63,305 nucleotides of DNA. It comes from Pseudomonas fontis (GTDB taxonomy: Bacteria > Pseudomonadota > Gammaproteobacteria > Pseudomonadales > Pseudomonadaceae). Under the pieces are notes generated by a model. The model ran no database searches. It was not told the DNA's origin and saw only the letters and a program-made list of their open reading frames with translations. The stretch is taken from contig NZ_JAMDGY010000005.1 of the NCBI RefSeq assembly GCF_028656955.1, positions 1 to 63,305 on the forward strand. The letters run 5' to 3'. The position numbers were made by a program, and so were the translations under genes. Below are positions 7,827 through 16,370 of the stretch, piece by piece; the first letter of the stretch is position 1, and each line of letters begins with the position of its first letter.

Positions 7827-7943
7827 ATGTTTGCTGTTGGTCTATCACTACTCGCCGTCGGCCTGGGTACCTCCAGCCCCGGCTTGTGGGTTCCCGGCGC
7901 AGTCTTCATGACCATCGGTTTCACCCAGCGAGCCAAGCGCTGA
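7827..7943 (+). CDS. Very small membrane protein
   Basis: A 38-residue protein starting at ATG 7827, 9 bases after AAGGAGA, a good ribosome site. It is almost wholly hydrophobic (MFAVGLSLLAVGLG.. and VFMTIGFT) with a basic end (QRAKR), so it should sit in the inner membrane. The longer frame from 7743 lacks a ribosome site. The acetyltransferase begins 42 bases after its stop on the same strand. Function unknown. Confidence 0.5.
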   Translation: MFAVGLSLLAVGLGTSSPGLWVPGAVFMTIGFTQRAKR

Positions 7944-7984
7944 TGATGTTGAGCGACCTGACATTCACCAGCAAGGACAAGCAA

Positions 7985-8410
7985 ATGGCATCAAGGATCG
8001 AACTATCGTGGGACGTCAAAGAGGCTGATCACCAGGCCATTCTGAAGCCCTTGCGGGCCTACAACGTGGCCAACGGCGGAGCGCCCGCGCATGAGAACTT
8101 CGCACTGCTGCTGCGCGACTCTGCGAGCAATGAAGTCATTGGTGGCCTGCACGGCGCAATTGCTTACCAGTGGATGCATATCGAGCACTTGTTCGTTCCC
8201 GAGCAGGTTCGCGGCCAAGGCACCGGCTCGCAATTAATGAAGATGGCTGAAGATGTCGCTCGGCAAAAAGCCTGCATCGGCATTTGGCTAGATACCTCCA
8301 GTTTCCAGGCGCCGCACTTCTATCAGAAACTTGGGTTCAGCGAGTTCGGGAAAATTACCGACTATCCGCCAGGGCACTCACTGCACTTTTTCCAGAAGCG
8401 CTTGAACTGA
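7985..8410 (+). CDS. GNAT family N-acetyltransferase
   Basis: A 141-residue GNAT protein starting at ATG 7985, about 7 bases after AAGGAC; the open frame extends upstream through the neighbouring small gene and that part is not used. The acetyl-CoA motif is VPEQVRGQGTGSQLM (R-G-Q-G-T-G). The C-terminal part has IWLDTSSFQAPHFYQKLGF, the usual beta-bulge and FYxKLGF motif of small-molecule GNATs. Substrate cannot be read from the sequence. Confidence 0.85.
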   Translation: MASRIELSWDVKEADHQAILKPLRAYNVANGGAPAHENFALLLRDSASNEVIGGLHGAIAYQWMHIEHLFVPEQVRGQGTGSQLMKMAEDVARQKACIGIWLDTSSFQAPHFYQKLGFSEFGKITDYPPGHSLHFFQKRLN

Positions 8411-8466
8411 AGCAGCGTGGTCTGGTACCCGCCCTCAAGCTATCGATGCAACACAAAGGATGAGTC

Positions 8467-9108
8467 ATGAGCAGGGCGCTGTGTGTCACATTGAGTCTGA
8501 CTATTGTCGTTTCATCACTCGCAGGTTGCTCCACCTCGCCAGTCAAGCAAGGCATCGTCGAAGGGCCGCAGGTATTTGGCTATACCTTGAATCAGCCTCT
8601 GAGCAACGACGAACTCAAAGTCTTTACCAACACCAGGGCCGTACCGTATGGCCGGGATGCCACGATTTACAAGCGCGACGATGGCCAGGGCGGGGTGTTG
8701 CAGGTGTTCCTCGATCGTAACAATCGCCCCCTGCTGATCGGCGAGATAAGCCGAAGCTTCGCCACCCGGGATGAATGCGTGGCCGCACTTGAAGCAAAGC
8801 TGCCTGAACTCCAGGAACGCATTCTCCACCACAACCGTACGACTCGCGCGAACGAAGGGCGCGACTATGAGCCGGGGGAGCGGTATGTGCGCATGAGCGA
8901 CGACGGCTGCGTCGTTAGCCAGGGCAAGCAGCCCGAAGCCTACCAATACACACTGAACGTTGCCGCAGAAGTAGCGACTGCCAAACCCAAGAGAGGTTTT
9001 GGAGATTCGTTCAAGGATGCCTACAACGGCTTCTGGTTCGGGGTCTTCGTGGTTGCCATGTTGCCTTTCGTGCTGGTCGGCGCGGCCGTCAGTGCTGCTA
9101 CGGACTGA
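8467..9108 (+). CDS. Lipoprotein with a C-terminal membrane helix
   Basis: A 213-residue precursor with a lipoprotein signal (MSRALCVTLSLTIVVSSLAGC, lipobox LAGC, Cys21). The mature N-terminal two thirds are soluble, with a repeated pattern of charged residues. Near the C-terminus a hydrophobic helix (about 190-210, FGVFVVAMLPFVLVGAAVS) is unusual for a lipoprotein and suggests that the protein also inserts in a membrane. I do not recognise a family. Confidence 0.7.
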   Translation: MSRALCVTLSLTIVVSSLAGCSTSPVKQGIVEGPQVFGYTLNQPLSNDELKVFTNTRAVPYGRDATIYKRDDGQGGVLQVFLDRNNRPLLIGEISRSFATRDECVAALEAKLPELQERILHHNRTTRANEGRDYEPGERYVRMSDDGCVVSQGKQPEAYQYTLNVAAEVATAKPKRGFGDSFKDAYNGFWFGVFVVAMLPFVLVGAAVSAATD

Positions 9109-9223
9109 CCAAGGCGGCGTAGACACTGGCTTTGCGCCGTCCGTCTGGCCGGCAGGTGGCTTCGATTACCCCATCTAGACTTCCGTGTGCTGTACGGATA
9201 TCCCACTCATACGGAGATGAGTC

Positions 9224-9619
9224 ATGTCAACCTCAGTACAGCAACTGAAAGACCAAGACCCTCGGCGCACCTTTACGGCCGAGCTGCAACAAGCCCTGCA
9301 AGAGTTCACCTACCTCGGCAACGGACGTTGCGATGTGAAAGGCAAGGAAGGTGAGCGCGCCGGCAACAACTTCGTCGGCTCGCAGGTGCAGCAGTACAAG
9401 TCCTACCAGTTGGTCGCAGCAGCCGGGTCCGGCACCTTCATGGTGCGTCTGGACTACAAGGGTGGCAGTGACAAGAACCTGAACTACGTCACGGTCACCA
9501 CCACCGCCAGCGGAGAAACCTTCAACATCCGCAGCGTCTCGATGAACAACCTGCAAGGGTTGTTCCCCGCCGGTAAAAGCTCGAGCAACCTGGACTTTTA
9601 TGTCTATGGTCGTCCCTGA
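9224..9619 (+). CDS. Conserved hypothetical soluble protein
   Basis: A 131-residue protein starting with MSTSVQQLKDQDPRR. The ATG is about 8 bases after GGAGATG. The second half is rich in beta strands (FMVRLDYKGG, YVTVTTTASGETFNIRSVSMNNL, NLDFYVYGRP). One Cys, no signal peptide, no catalytic motif that I can see. A GC-rich stem-loop follows the stop and probably ends the transcript. Function unknown. Confidence 0.65.
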   Translation: MSTSVQQLKDQDPRRTFTAELQQALQEFTYLGNGRCDVKGKEGERAGNNFVGSQVQQYKSYQLVAAAGSGTFMVRLDYKGGSDKNLNYVTVTTTASGETFNIRSVSMNNLQGLFPAGKSSSNLDFYVYGRP

Positions 9620-9650
9620 TCGCCGGGCATGGTAGCCCTGGTGTGACAAG

Positions 9651-9678
9651 CTCCGGTCGCTTCGGTGGCCGGGGTTTA
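9651..9678 (+). terminator. Stem-loop with UUCG loop
   Basis: CCGGTCGC-TTCG-GTGGCCGG (9653-9672, two G-U pairs) forms a stable hairpin with a TTCG tetraloop, followed by GGGTTTAGT. It lies 32 bases after the stop of the upstream gene. The T-run is short, so termination is likely but not strong. Confidence 0.45.
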
Positions 9679-9768
9679 GTGACCGCAGCGAGTACCCGGC
9701 ATTGACCTTGGCTTCGCACTTCCTTATATAGGCGCCCTGGCAAACACGCTGCTGACAGGAGCCGCCCC

Positions 9769-9951
9769 ATGCACGATGACCTCGATATCCACGAACCCGA
9801 GCACGACCACCTGCTTGACCACGAATTCGACGAAGGCTACGAGCTGGCCGAAGACGAGGTCAACCCGTTGTTTGATGACAGCGATGACGAAGAGGAATAC
9901 GGCCTGGATGTGCTGGACGATGAAGACCACGACGATCATGACGACGACTGA
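9769..9951 (+). CDS. Very acidic small protein
   Basis: A 60-residue protein made mostly of Asp, Glu and His (ends DDEDHDDHDDD), starting at ATG 9769 about 8 bases after CAGGAG. It has no basic stretch and must be highly soluble and possibly disordered. The His/Asp pattern could bind divalent metals, but this is only composition. It faces the convergent gene ending at 9958, leaving 6 bases between the stops. Confidence 0.55.
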   Translation: MHDDLDIHEPEHDHLLDHEFDEGYELAEDEVNPLFDDSDDEEEYGLDVLDDEDHDDHDDD

Positions 9952-9957
9952 GCACGC

Positions 9958-10164
9958 TTAGTCGTTCATCAGTTCGGCTATGCCCCGGGTGATGTGTTCA
10001 AGGTTGTTGTCCACGGTGCTCAGGGCCACCCGCACGCTTTGCGCCACATCGGTCGAGCCGTGCTGCTCGACCCATTTCGACAGTGCTTCGACGGCGCCGG
10101 CAAGGGCTACCTGGTTTTCGTTGAGCTTGAACAGCACCGAAGGGATGAGCTCATGCGTCGCCAT
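9958..10164 (-). CDS. Small helical protein, paralogue of the next gene
   Basis: A 68-residue helical protein. The pattern LNENQVALAGAVEALSKW..HG..DVAQSVRVAL aligns with LINQRQDRLAFACKEIADW..QG..PVAGKIRDSL in the gene at 10213-10437, so the two are tandem paralogues. No known domain. The gene at 10505-10732 lies in the same orientation, making a run of three small genes on the minus strand. Function unknown. Confidence 0.6.
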   Translation of the reverse strand: MATHELIPSVLFKLNENQVALAGAVEALSKWVEQHGSTDVAQSVRVALSTVDNNLEHITRGIAELMND

Positions 10165-10212
10165 GGCAGGGGCCTCCTGGGCGAGAGGAAAACGAGGTGT
10201 GAGCAGCCGCTG

Positions 10213-10437
10213 TCAACGGAAGCGCGGTAGTGGTCGCTCCAGCGTCAGTGAGGTCAGGGTCTTTTTCACCAGCACTTCATCGGCTTCAACGGCCTTGAGG
10301 CTGTCGCGGATCTTGCCGGCGACCGGCCTGTCGCCCTGGCTGTCGATCCAGTCAGCGATTTCCTTGCAGGCGAAAGCCAGCCGATCCTGGCGTTGGTTGA
10401 TCAGGCTGAGCAGTTCGGTGAGTTGTTTATCGGACAT
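10213..10437 (-). CDS. Small helical protein, paralogue of the previous gene
   Basis: A 74-residue helical protein. I chose the ATG at 10437 (MSDKQLTELL), preceded by GGGAGGA about 6 bases upstream; the longer frame from 10554 is not protein-like. It resembles the 68-residue protein at 9958-10164 over about 45 residues (shared Q-x-x-LA..W..G..VA..L..V pattern). No signal or known motif. Function unknown. Confidence 0.6.
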   Translation of the reverse strand: MSDKQLTELLSLINQRQDRLAFACKEIADWIDSQGDRPVAGKIRDSLKAVEADEVLVKKTLTSLTLERPLPRFR

Positions 10438-10504
10438 GGCGTATTCCTCCCGTAGGCGAAAATAAGTGTAGCAGGGCCCGCCAGAACAGCCCGCTGACCG
10501 GCTG

Positions 10505-10732
10505 TCAGTCGGCCTTGGCCCGCACGATCCGGCCATCCTTGATTTCGTCGGCATAGGCCTTGAGCTTGTCCGAGTCCTTGTACAGGCGGTTCATCAGATG
10601 CAGCACGGCGACAACGTCGACGTCCTTGATGCGTTCGGCCAGCTTGCTGATCTCGCCTGCGGTGCGCTCCAGGTTACTGGCCACCGCCTTGAGGTCGCGC
10701 TTGAGTTCGATGGAAGACTTCTTGATGGCCAT
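10505..10732 (-). CDS. Small coiled-coil hypothetical protein
   Basis: A 75-residue protein rich in Lys, Ala and Leu with heptad-like spacing (LKRDLKAVASNLERTAGEISKLAERI), likely a short coiled coil. It is the first of three small minus-strand genes. The ATG at 10732 follows a purine-rich region. No family recognised. Confidence 0.6.
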   Translation of the reverse strand: MAIKKSSIELKRDLKAVASNLERTAGEISKLAERIKDVDVVAVLHLMNRLYKDSDKLKAYADEIKDGRIVRAKAD

Positions 10733-10800
10733 GGGCGGTTCCGCAGGTACGTTAAAGCGGCGAGTCTAACAGGCCAACCGGGGTATCCGTTCGACCTGGG

Positions 10801-11301
10801 TCAACCTTTGAAGGTCTTGCGGAACCATTCATCGAGCATGGCCTTTTCGGCAAACAGCCGGTCGCTGCTGGTTTGCCGGCCAGGGCGTTGCAGGTAGAAC
10901 TTGTCATCGACACGAGCATCCGCCTGGCGCAGCATCTGGCCGTCTTGCAGCAGTACATAGTGCAGGTCGATACTCGGCCAGGTGATATCACGCATGAAAC
11001 GCACACTGTAGGCATTCGGCTGCCAGGGCTCGTAGCGGCCTGCCAGGTCGATATCGCGAATGTCGATCTGCAGGGCCTGGCCTGCTGGCAGGTAGCGGCT
11101 GGCGAGTTTTTCCAGCTCGGCGCTGAGTTGCTTCATGACATAGGGATCGGCGCCGCGTTCGTAGCCTGCGCTGTTCAGGCTGGCATCGCGAAATTTTTCG
11201 GGGTGGATGTAGTCGACCTTCACCGGCGCTTCGGCGGTCGGTTGTGCCATGCTGTTGAAGGCCAGCAAGGCCAGGGCGGCAAGAGCCAGGGCAGGGCGCA
11301 T
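10801..11301 (-). CDS. DUF3016 domain protein, secreted
   Basis: A 166-residue precursor with a signal peptide (MRPALALAALALLAFNSMAQ). The mature part matches DUF3016: VDYIHPEKFRDAS near the start, then LQIDIRDIDLAGRYEPW and YSVRFMRDITWPSIDLHY, and a closing LFAEKAMLDEWFRKTF. Members are small periplasmic proteins of unknown role. I chose the ATG at 11301; the open frame continues upstream over the divergent phosphatase gene and is not coding there. Confidence 0.8.
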   Translation of the reverse strand: MRPALALAALALLAFNSMAQPTAEAPVKVDYIHPEKFRDASLNSAGYERGADPYVMKQLSAELEKLASRYLPAGQALQIDIRDIDLAGRYEPWQPNAYSVRFMRDITWPSIDLHYVLLQDGQMLRQADARVDDKFYLQRPGRQTSSDRLFAEKAMLDEWFRKTFKG

Positions 11302-11388
11302 GATTGAACTCCAGGCGCAAATGGGCGCGAGTTGCGGCATGGCATTTATTGTACGCCTGCGCATCAGCACCCGTGAAAGGAGGATGCA

Positions 11389-12075
11389 ATGAACACCATG
11401 CTGCAGGTAGCGGCCAACACGCGCGGGCGTGATCTGGCGGTAGGCGATGTGCATGGGCATTTTACGCGGTTGCAGCACACGCTGGATGCGGTGGGTTTCG
11501 ACCCGGCGGTGGATCGCCTGTTCAGCGTCGGCGACCTGGTAGACCGAGGGCCGGAATGCGAGCAGGTGCTGGCCTGGCTTGATCAGCCGTGGCTGGTGGC
11601 GGTGCAGGGTAACCATGAAGGCCTGGCGGTTGCGCATGTGCGCGGCCAGTGGCTGGACCTGGGCATGTACCGGACTGCGGGTGGTGGCTGGTTCCTCGAT
11701 CTGCCGGCTGAGCAGCAGTTGCGCTATGTTGAACGTTTTGAACGGATTCCCTTGGCTGTCGAGCTGGAAACGGCGCTGGGGCCTGTGGGGCTGTTGCATG
11801 CGGATTGTCCGTTTGCCGACTGGCGACGACTGCGTGAGATGTTGCGGGCACCGACGCTGGAAGCCAAGGTTCAGGAAGTCTGCCAATGGTCGCGCCGGCG
11901 GGTGCAGCATGACGACGAGACCCACGTCGCGGGGCTGCGGGCCCTGGTGGTCGGGCATACGCCGTTAGCTGAGGTGAAAGTGCTGGGCAATGTCTGGCAT
12001 ATCGATACGGGCGGGTGGGCGAGCGGGCATTTCACCTTGCTGGATCTGGGTACGTTGGAGGTTGTGGCGCCCTGA
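11389..12075 (+). CDS. Serine/threonine protein phosphatase, PrpA type
   Basis: A 228-residue metallophosphatase. The ATG at 11389 follows AAAGGAGG. Metal-binding motifs are in order: GDVHG (about 18-22), GDLVDRG (about 47-53), GNHE (about 74-77), and late histidines in LLHADCPF and VVGHTP. Size and motif spacing match the bacteriophage lambda/PrpA-PrpB phosphatases and the related ApaH, both of which use two Mn or Fe ions. The physiological substrate cannot be read off. Transcribed divergently from the DUF3016 gene. Confidence 0.85.
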   Translation: MNTMLQVAANTRGRDLAVGDVHGHFTRLQHTLDAVGFDPAVDRLFSVGDLVDRGPECEQVLAWLDQPWLVAVQGNHEGLAVAHVRGQWLDLGMYRTAGGGWFLDLPAEQQLRYVERFERIPLAVELETALGPVGLLHADCPFADWRRLREMLRAPTLEAKVQEVCQWSRRRVQHDDETHVAGLRALVVGHTPLAEVKVLGNVWHIDTGGWASGHFTLLDLGTLEVVAP

Positions 12076-12156
12076 TCTGGAGTCTACCGGGCTCATTGCA
12101 GAAGGAACTGTTCAGCATGCTCACGGTAGTAATTTCGGACGGTTGGTGGAGCCCTT

Positions 12157-12186
12157 TGTGGGAGGGGGACAAGGCCCGCTCCCACA
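12157..12186. repeat. REP-like palindrome
   Basis: TGTGGGAG...CTCCCACA arms around GGGGACAAGGCCCG. It lies between two convergent genes (phosphatase and autotransporter) and may work as a shared transcript end. A degenerate relative of the P. putida REP. Confidence 0.6.
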
Positions 12187-12205
12187 AAAAACACTGCCGT
12201 ACAGC

Positions 12206-14494
12206 TTAGTAACTCAAGCGCAGCCCCAGATTGGCCCCAACACGCTCCTGCTGACGTGCATCCAGGTTGGTGCTGTAGTCGATGCCGGCATGCACGCTGA
12301 AATTCGCGTTGATCTGCGCCACCAGGCCAGTGCCGACGTCCATTGAGGTCGTGCGGTAGTCAGTCTTGATCTGGTCGACATTATCAAACGTCAAGGTGTC
12401 GCGGCCGCCATCGCCGTGCCAGACGTTGGCCTGCAAGTACGGCTGCAGTGGCACGCTAGCCGACTTGAACTTGCCTTCCAGGCGCACACCAAGACGCCCG
12501 GTCAGCTCGGTCTGCGCGTCATAGCTGACATGGGCGACGCTGTCGTTGGCGCTGTCCAGCGAGACCTTTTGCGCAATGATCTGCGCCTGCGGCTCCAAGC
12601 TCCACTCAGGTGACAGGGCAAAGGGGTAGCCCACTTCCAGCGAGCCGGTCCAGGCGTGCCCATCCAGGTCCAACTTGGCGCCACGATCAGAGCGCGCCCG
12701 GCCGTCCAGGCTCGAATGCTGCACCACGGCATCCACGTACCAGCGCTGCGGGCCGATCAGGGTCCAGTAGGCGCCGACGCTGTCACTGTCGATCCTCAGG
12801 TCGCCCACAGAGGTGTCCTGGGTGCCAAGGGCAAAGCCTTTTACATCGCCGTCGATCCTGCCGTGCCCGAGATAAACGCCGACATGCTGGCGATAGCCAC
12901 TGTCGCTGAGCCAGGCGTACAGGTCCTGGCCGACCTTGAAACCGTACAGGTTGCCATCCAGGCTTGGGCTGACCGTACCCGACCAGCTTTGATGGAAACT
13001 GCTGCCGTAGGCCTGGCCCCAACTGGCCGACACCGCGCCGGTTTCCTGCAGCAAGTCTTGATCGCCCTGACGCTGGTGGAATGTGCCCAATGCACTGCGG
13101 GCGACCAGTGCTGCCGCGCGCGGTGCGGCGGCATAAACGGCCACTTCCGGGCGGTACAGCGGGATGCTCTTGCCTGCAACGGCCTGAGGCAGCGCGGGCT
13201 GATTGGGTGCGGGCGCAGCGACCGGGACGCTGACAGCCGGTGGCACGACTGGTTGTGGCTGGTCCGCCGGTGGCAGCGCGACCGGCGCCACCACGGTAGA
13301 GCGCAGGTACCAGCTGTTTTCACTGCCCGCCGTGACCCCACCCTTGAACAGGCGATAGTCAAAGGCTCCGGCTGAGAGGGTTTGGGTCTGCACAAAGGCG
13401 CCATTGCTGCTGGTGGCGCCATTGGCGGCTTCGACCACTTGAATGCCGTTCTGGCTGGTCAGCGCGCCTGCACCTTTCAGGTTGTTGATCGTCAGGTTGG
13501 TGGTTCCGGAAATCGCGCCCTGGTTGACTACCAGTCTGTCCGAAGCCGCACCGTCACCTGCCAGCACACTGTTGAGTTTCAGGGTGCCGCTGTTGCCCGT
13601 GTAATTGCCATTGATGGTCAGGCGCCCCTGGGCATCGTTGCCGCCAGTGAGGTCTATCGTCCCCGCGTTGGTCACCGTCACGTGTTGCCCGGCAACTGCT
13701 GACGTAATGCTGCCGCTGCGTGACGAGATTGTGCTTTGGCCATCCACGGAAAGTATCCCGGTACCCGAGGCTGAATCACCGAGTACGAGTGGATCATTCA
13801 GGTCGAACTTCGAGCCTTTGATCAGGGCAATGTTTTCCCAGCCGGTATAACGCGCTGCGACACTGGTCGTGGTTTGGTCGAACACCAGTGTGTCATTGCC
13901 AGTATCGCCATTGATCAACGCAGTCGAACTCAACTGGGTTTCGCTAAGGCCAGTCAGTGTCGCCTGGTCATCACCAATGCCCATCTGCACCAGCCCATGG
14001 ATCAGCCCGCCAGTGTTCCAGTTGAAGACGTCATTGCCGGCGCTGAGCAGGATATTGCCGCCAATGTCGCCGCCGGTAACCGTGACAATGTCCACGCCGC
14101 CGCTGGTGCTGATGTTACCGCCGATCTTGCTCGCGCCGCTGACCGTAATGGTGTCGTTGCCGAACCCCGTCACCAGGTTGCCGATGATCGTGCCGCCGCT
14201 CATGTTGTAGATGTTGTTATCCAGCTTCATGTCGACGCGGCCAATGCTGCCGCCAGTTTGTGTCGCGACGTCTCCGTCTTCAAAGGCACCGACAATGGTT
14301 CCGCTCTCCATCAGGAACGTATCCCGGCCATCCCCTTGGGCCAGGGACTGCACCGTGCCACCGAACATTTTGAAGTCGTCGATCAGCGGTGTCTGGACGA
14401 TGGCGCCCAGGCTGTCGCCAGGGTTGACCACCAGGTTGTCAGCCACAGAGGCCAGGGGAAGGGCACTGAGAACCACAATGAGTGAGGCGCGCAT
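12206..14494 (-). CDS. Autotransporter (type Va) with repeat-rich passenger
   Basis: A 762-residue precursor. I chose ATG 14494, which gives a signal peptide (MRASLIVVLSALPLASVADN). The passenger (about 20-400) is a repetitive beta helix: units like GNDTITVSG-GxIGGNI recur and resemble the turn of RTX repeats (GxDxhxG). A Pro/Val-rich linker (about 415-445) leads to the C-terminal domain of about 290 residues that forms the outer-membrane barrel, ending in GLRLSY with an aromatic final residue. No protease, esterase or adhesin motif is visible. It is alone in its transcript. Role probably at the cell surface; substrate or ligand unknown. Confidence 0.85.
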   Translation of the reverse strand: MRASLIVVLSALPLASVADNLVVNPGDSLGAIVQTPLIDDFKMFGGTVQSLAQGDGRDTFLMESGTIVGAFEDGDVATQTGGSIGRVDMKLDNNIYNMSGGTIIGNLVTGFGNDTITVSGASKIGGNISTSGGVDIVTVTGGDIGGNILLSAGNDVFNWNTGGLIHGLVQMGIGDDQATLTGLSETQLSSTALINGDTGNDTLVFDQTTTSVAARYTGWENIALIKGSKFDLNDPLVLGDSASGTGILSVDGQSTISSRSGSITSAVAGQHVTVTNAGTIDLTGGNDAQGRLTINGNYTGNSGTLKLNSVLAGDGAASDRLVVNQGAISGTTNLTINNLKGAGALTSQNGIQVVEAANGATSSNGAFVQTQTLSAGAFDYRLFKGGVTAGSENSWYLRSTVVAPVALPPADQPQPVVPPAVSVPVAAPAPNQPALPQAVAGKSIPLYRPEVAVYAAAPRAAALVARSALGTFHQRQGDQDLLQETGAVSASWGQAYGSSFHQSWSGTVSPSLDGNLYGFKVGQDLYAWLSDSGYRQHVGVYLGHGRIDGDVKGFALGTQDTSVGDLRIDSDSVGAYWTLIGPQRWYVDAVVQHSSLDGRARSDRGAKLDLDGHAWTGSLEVGYPFALSPEWSLEPQAQIIAQKVSLDSANDSVAHVSYDAQTELTGRLGVRLEGKFKSASVPLQPYLQANVWHGDGGRDTLTFDNVDQIKTDYRTTSMDVGTGLVAQINANFSVHAGIDYSTNLDARQQERVGANLGLRLSY

Positions 14495-14652
14495 CGGGCA
14501 GACTCCATATCCACACAGGTCGGCGACCACAGCCGTTCCAGTACCCTGCTAGCACTGGATGGGTCTTGCCTGACAGATATAGAGCAATTGGAAATATCGA
14601 CAACTGGCATAAATACCAGTTGGCAGATTGCCTGGAGTCGAGTAGACGACCC

Positions 14653-14928
14653 TCAGTCGCGGTACACCACCTGCACCAGGTGATAGCCGAATTTGCTCTT
14701 GATAGGGCCGTGTACGGTGCGCACCGGCTTCTTGAAAATCACCTGGTCGATGGCGCCGACCATCTGCCCTGGACGCACTTCGCCCAGGTCGCCACCGCGT
14801 TTGCCGGACGGGCAGGTGGAGTATTTCTTGGCCAACACGTCGAATGCTTCACCCTTGGCGATGCGTTGCTTGAGCTGTTCAGCCTCTTCGGCGGTCTTGA
14901 CCAGGATGTGACGGGCCTGTGCTTTCAT
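14653..14928 (-). CDS. ppiC: Parvulin-type peptidyl-prolyl isomerase (PpiC family)
   Basis: A 91-residue single-domain parvulin, the normal length for cytoplasmic PpiC. Start at ATG 14928 (MKAQARHILVK). Diagnostic motifs: ARHILV at the start, CPSGKRGGDLGEVRPGQMV in the middle, and GPIKSKFGYHLVQV at the end, which together form the active site for proline isomerisation. No signal peptide, so cytoplasmic. The window has a second parvulin at 23489-23770. Confidence 0.93.
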   Translation of the reverse strand: MKAQARHILVKTAEEAEQLKQRIAKGEAFDVLAKKYSTCPSGKRGGDLGEVRPGQMVGAIDQVIFKKPVRTVHGPIKSKFGYHLVQVVYRD

Positions 14929-15041
14929 CAGGTGGGTGCCTCGGCAGTGCGCGGAAAACGGCGGATTATGCCTGATCGTGCGGCACGATGTGCGCATGAA
15001 AATGCCCCAGCACCGATAGGCACCGGGGCACCTGACACAGG

Positions 15042-15521
15042 TTACTCCACGCTGGCCTGCTTCACCTCGGTAGACGCCGACCAGATGCGGTAGCGCACCT
15101 CGATGTCTTTCGGGGCGTAGACCACGATGGGCAGCTTGCTGTTGTAGCGCAGCAGGAAACCATCGCCGACAACTGGCACGAAGGCCTTGGTTTTGCTGTT
15201 GTCGGGGCAGCCCATCAAGGTAGTCATGGGGCCGACGACCTTGTCCAGGCGGTAGTAGTTGTAGCCCCGGCCTTCGAGGGTTTTCTCTTCGAGCTTGCCG
15301 CCAAGGCGCTGCTTGTTGCAGTCCACTTCAAGTTGCTTGCCGGCCAGGATCTCGACCTTGAAGGCATACTCGTCGGTTTGCGGCGGCAAGTGGATCACCT
15401 GGCGCTTGAAGCCTTTGTCGGCTTCAGGGTAGGGGGCAACATCCTTGAGGCTGGCCGCCTGGCTGTGGGCGGCAACGGCCAGCGACAGGGTGAACAGGGC
15501 GGTCAGGGTAATAGGGCGCAT
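15042..15521 (-). CDS. eco: Ecotin, periplasmic serine protease inhibitor
   Basis: A 159-residue precursor with a signal peptide ending near AAHSQA. The mature protein matches ecotin: [31 protein letters not shown], and the reactive loop around TTLMGCPD, in which the Met is the P1 residue that enters the protease and the neighbouring Cys forms the loop disulfide with the Cys of LEVDCN. It inhibits chymotrypsin-like serine proteases such as neutrophil elastase. Standalone gene. Confidence 0.95.
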   Translation of the reverse strand: MRPITLTALFTLSLAVAAHSQAASLKDVAPYPEADKGFKRQVIHLPPQTDEYAFKVEILAGKQLEVDCNKQRLGGKLEEKTLEGRGYNYYRLDKVVGPMTTLMGCPDNSKTKAFVPVVGDGFLLRYNSKLPIVVYAPKDIEVRYRIWSASTEVKQASVE

Positions 15522-15589
15522 GAAGGCTCCTTGCTGATGAAAATAAGGTCCGAAGCCAGCCAGGATTCAAGCGCCCGTTGCCTGGGGGG

Positions 15590-16360
15590 TTACTGGGCGA
15601 GCCAGCCACCGTCGATGTTCCAGGCGGCGCCGCGAACCTGGCTACCGGCTTCGCTGCACAGGAACAATACCAGCTCACCCAGGTGTTGCGGGGTGACGAA
15701 GGCCAGGGACGGCTGCTTTTCTGCAAGCAGATCTTGCTGTGCTTGCTGTGGGTCAACGCCTGTGGCGATGCGATCGTCGATCTGTTTCTGTACCAGCGGG
15801 GTCATCACCCAGCCGGGGCAGATGGCATTGCAGGTGATCTGGCTGGTGGCGGTTTCCAGGCCAACCACCTTGGTCAGGCCGATCACGCCGTGCTTGGCTG
15901 CCACATAGGCGGCCTTGCCCACCGAGCCAACCTGGCCGTGCACCGAGGCGATATTGATGATCCGCCCCCAGTTGCGTTGGTGCATGCCAGGCAGGGCCAG
16001 GCGGGTGCTGTGGAACACGGCCGAAAGGTTCAGGGCGATGATCGCGTCCCAGCGCTCGACCGGGAATTGCTCGACCGGTGCGACATGCTGGATGCCAGCA
16101 TTGTTGACCAGGATATCGACGCCGCCGAACTCGCGCTCGGCGTAGCTGAACAGCTCGGCCAACTGTTCGATGCTGCTCAGGTCCGCCGGGTGGTGGCCGA
16201 CCCGGGTGCCGTGGCGGCCGACCTCGGCCAGCGCTGTGCTGGCATCGCCAAAGCCGTTCAGGATGACATCGGCACCGGCCTGCGCCAGGGCCTGGGCGAT
16301 ACCCAGGCCAATGCCGCTGGTGGACCCGGTAACCAGGGCGACTTTTCCAGTGAGGTTCAT
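15590..16360 (-). CDS. bdhA: D-3-hydroxybutyrate dehydrogenase
   Basis: A 256-residue short-chain dehydrogenase. Motifs: TGSTSGIG (11-18) binds NAD; NNAG at 86-89; catalytic Ser139, Tyr152 and Lys156 (IASVHG, YVAAKHG). The C-terminal GGWLAQ and overall pattern, including WVMTPLVQKQI, match the D-3-hydroxybutyrate dehydrogenases of PHB-using bacteria. It oxidises 3-hydroxybutyrate to acetoacetate with NAD+. It lies 10 bases after the permease gene on the same strand and is co-transcribed with it from the sigma-54 promoter. Confidence 0.95.
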   Translation of the reverse strand: MNLTGKVALVTGSTSGIGLGIAQALAQAGADVILNGFGDASTALAEVGRHGTRVGHHPADLSSIEQLAELFSYAEREFGGVDILVNNAGIQHVAPVEQFPVERWDAIIALNLSAVFHSTRLALPGMHQRNWGRIINIASVHGQVGSVGKAAYVAAKHGVIGLTKVVGLETATSQITCNAICPGWVMTPLVQKQIDDRIATGVDPQQAQQDLLAEKQPSLAFVTPQHLGELVLFLCSEAGSQVRGAAWNIDGGWLAQ

Positions 16361-16370
16361 GGGCAGCTCC

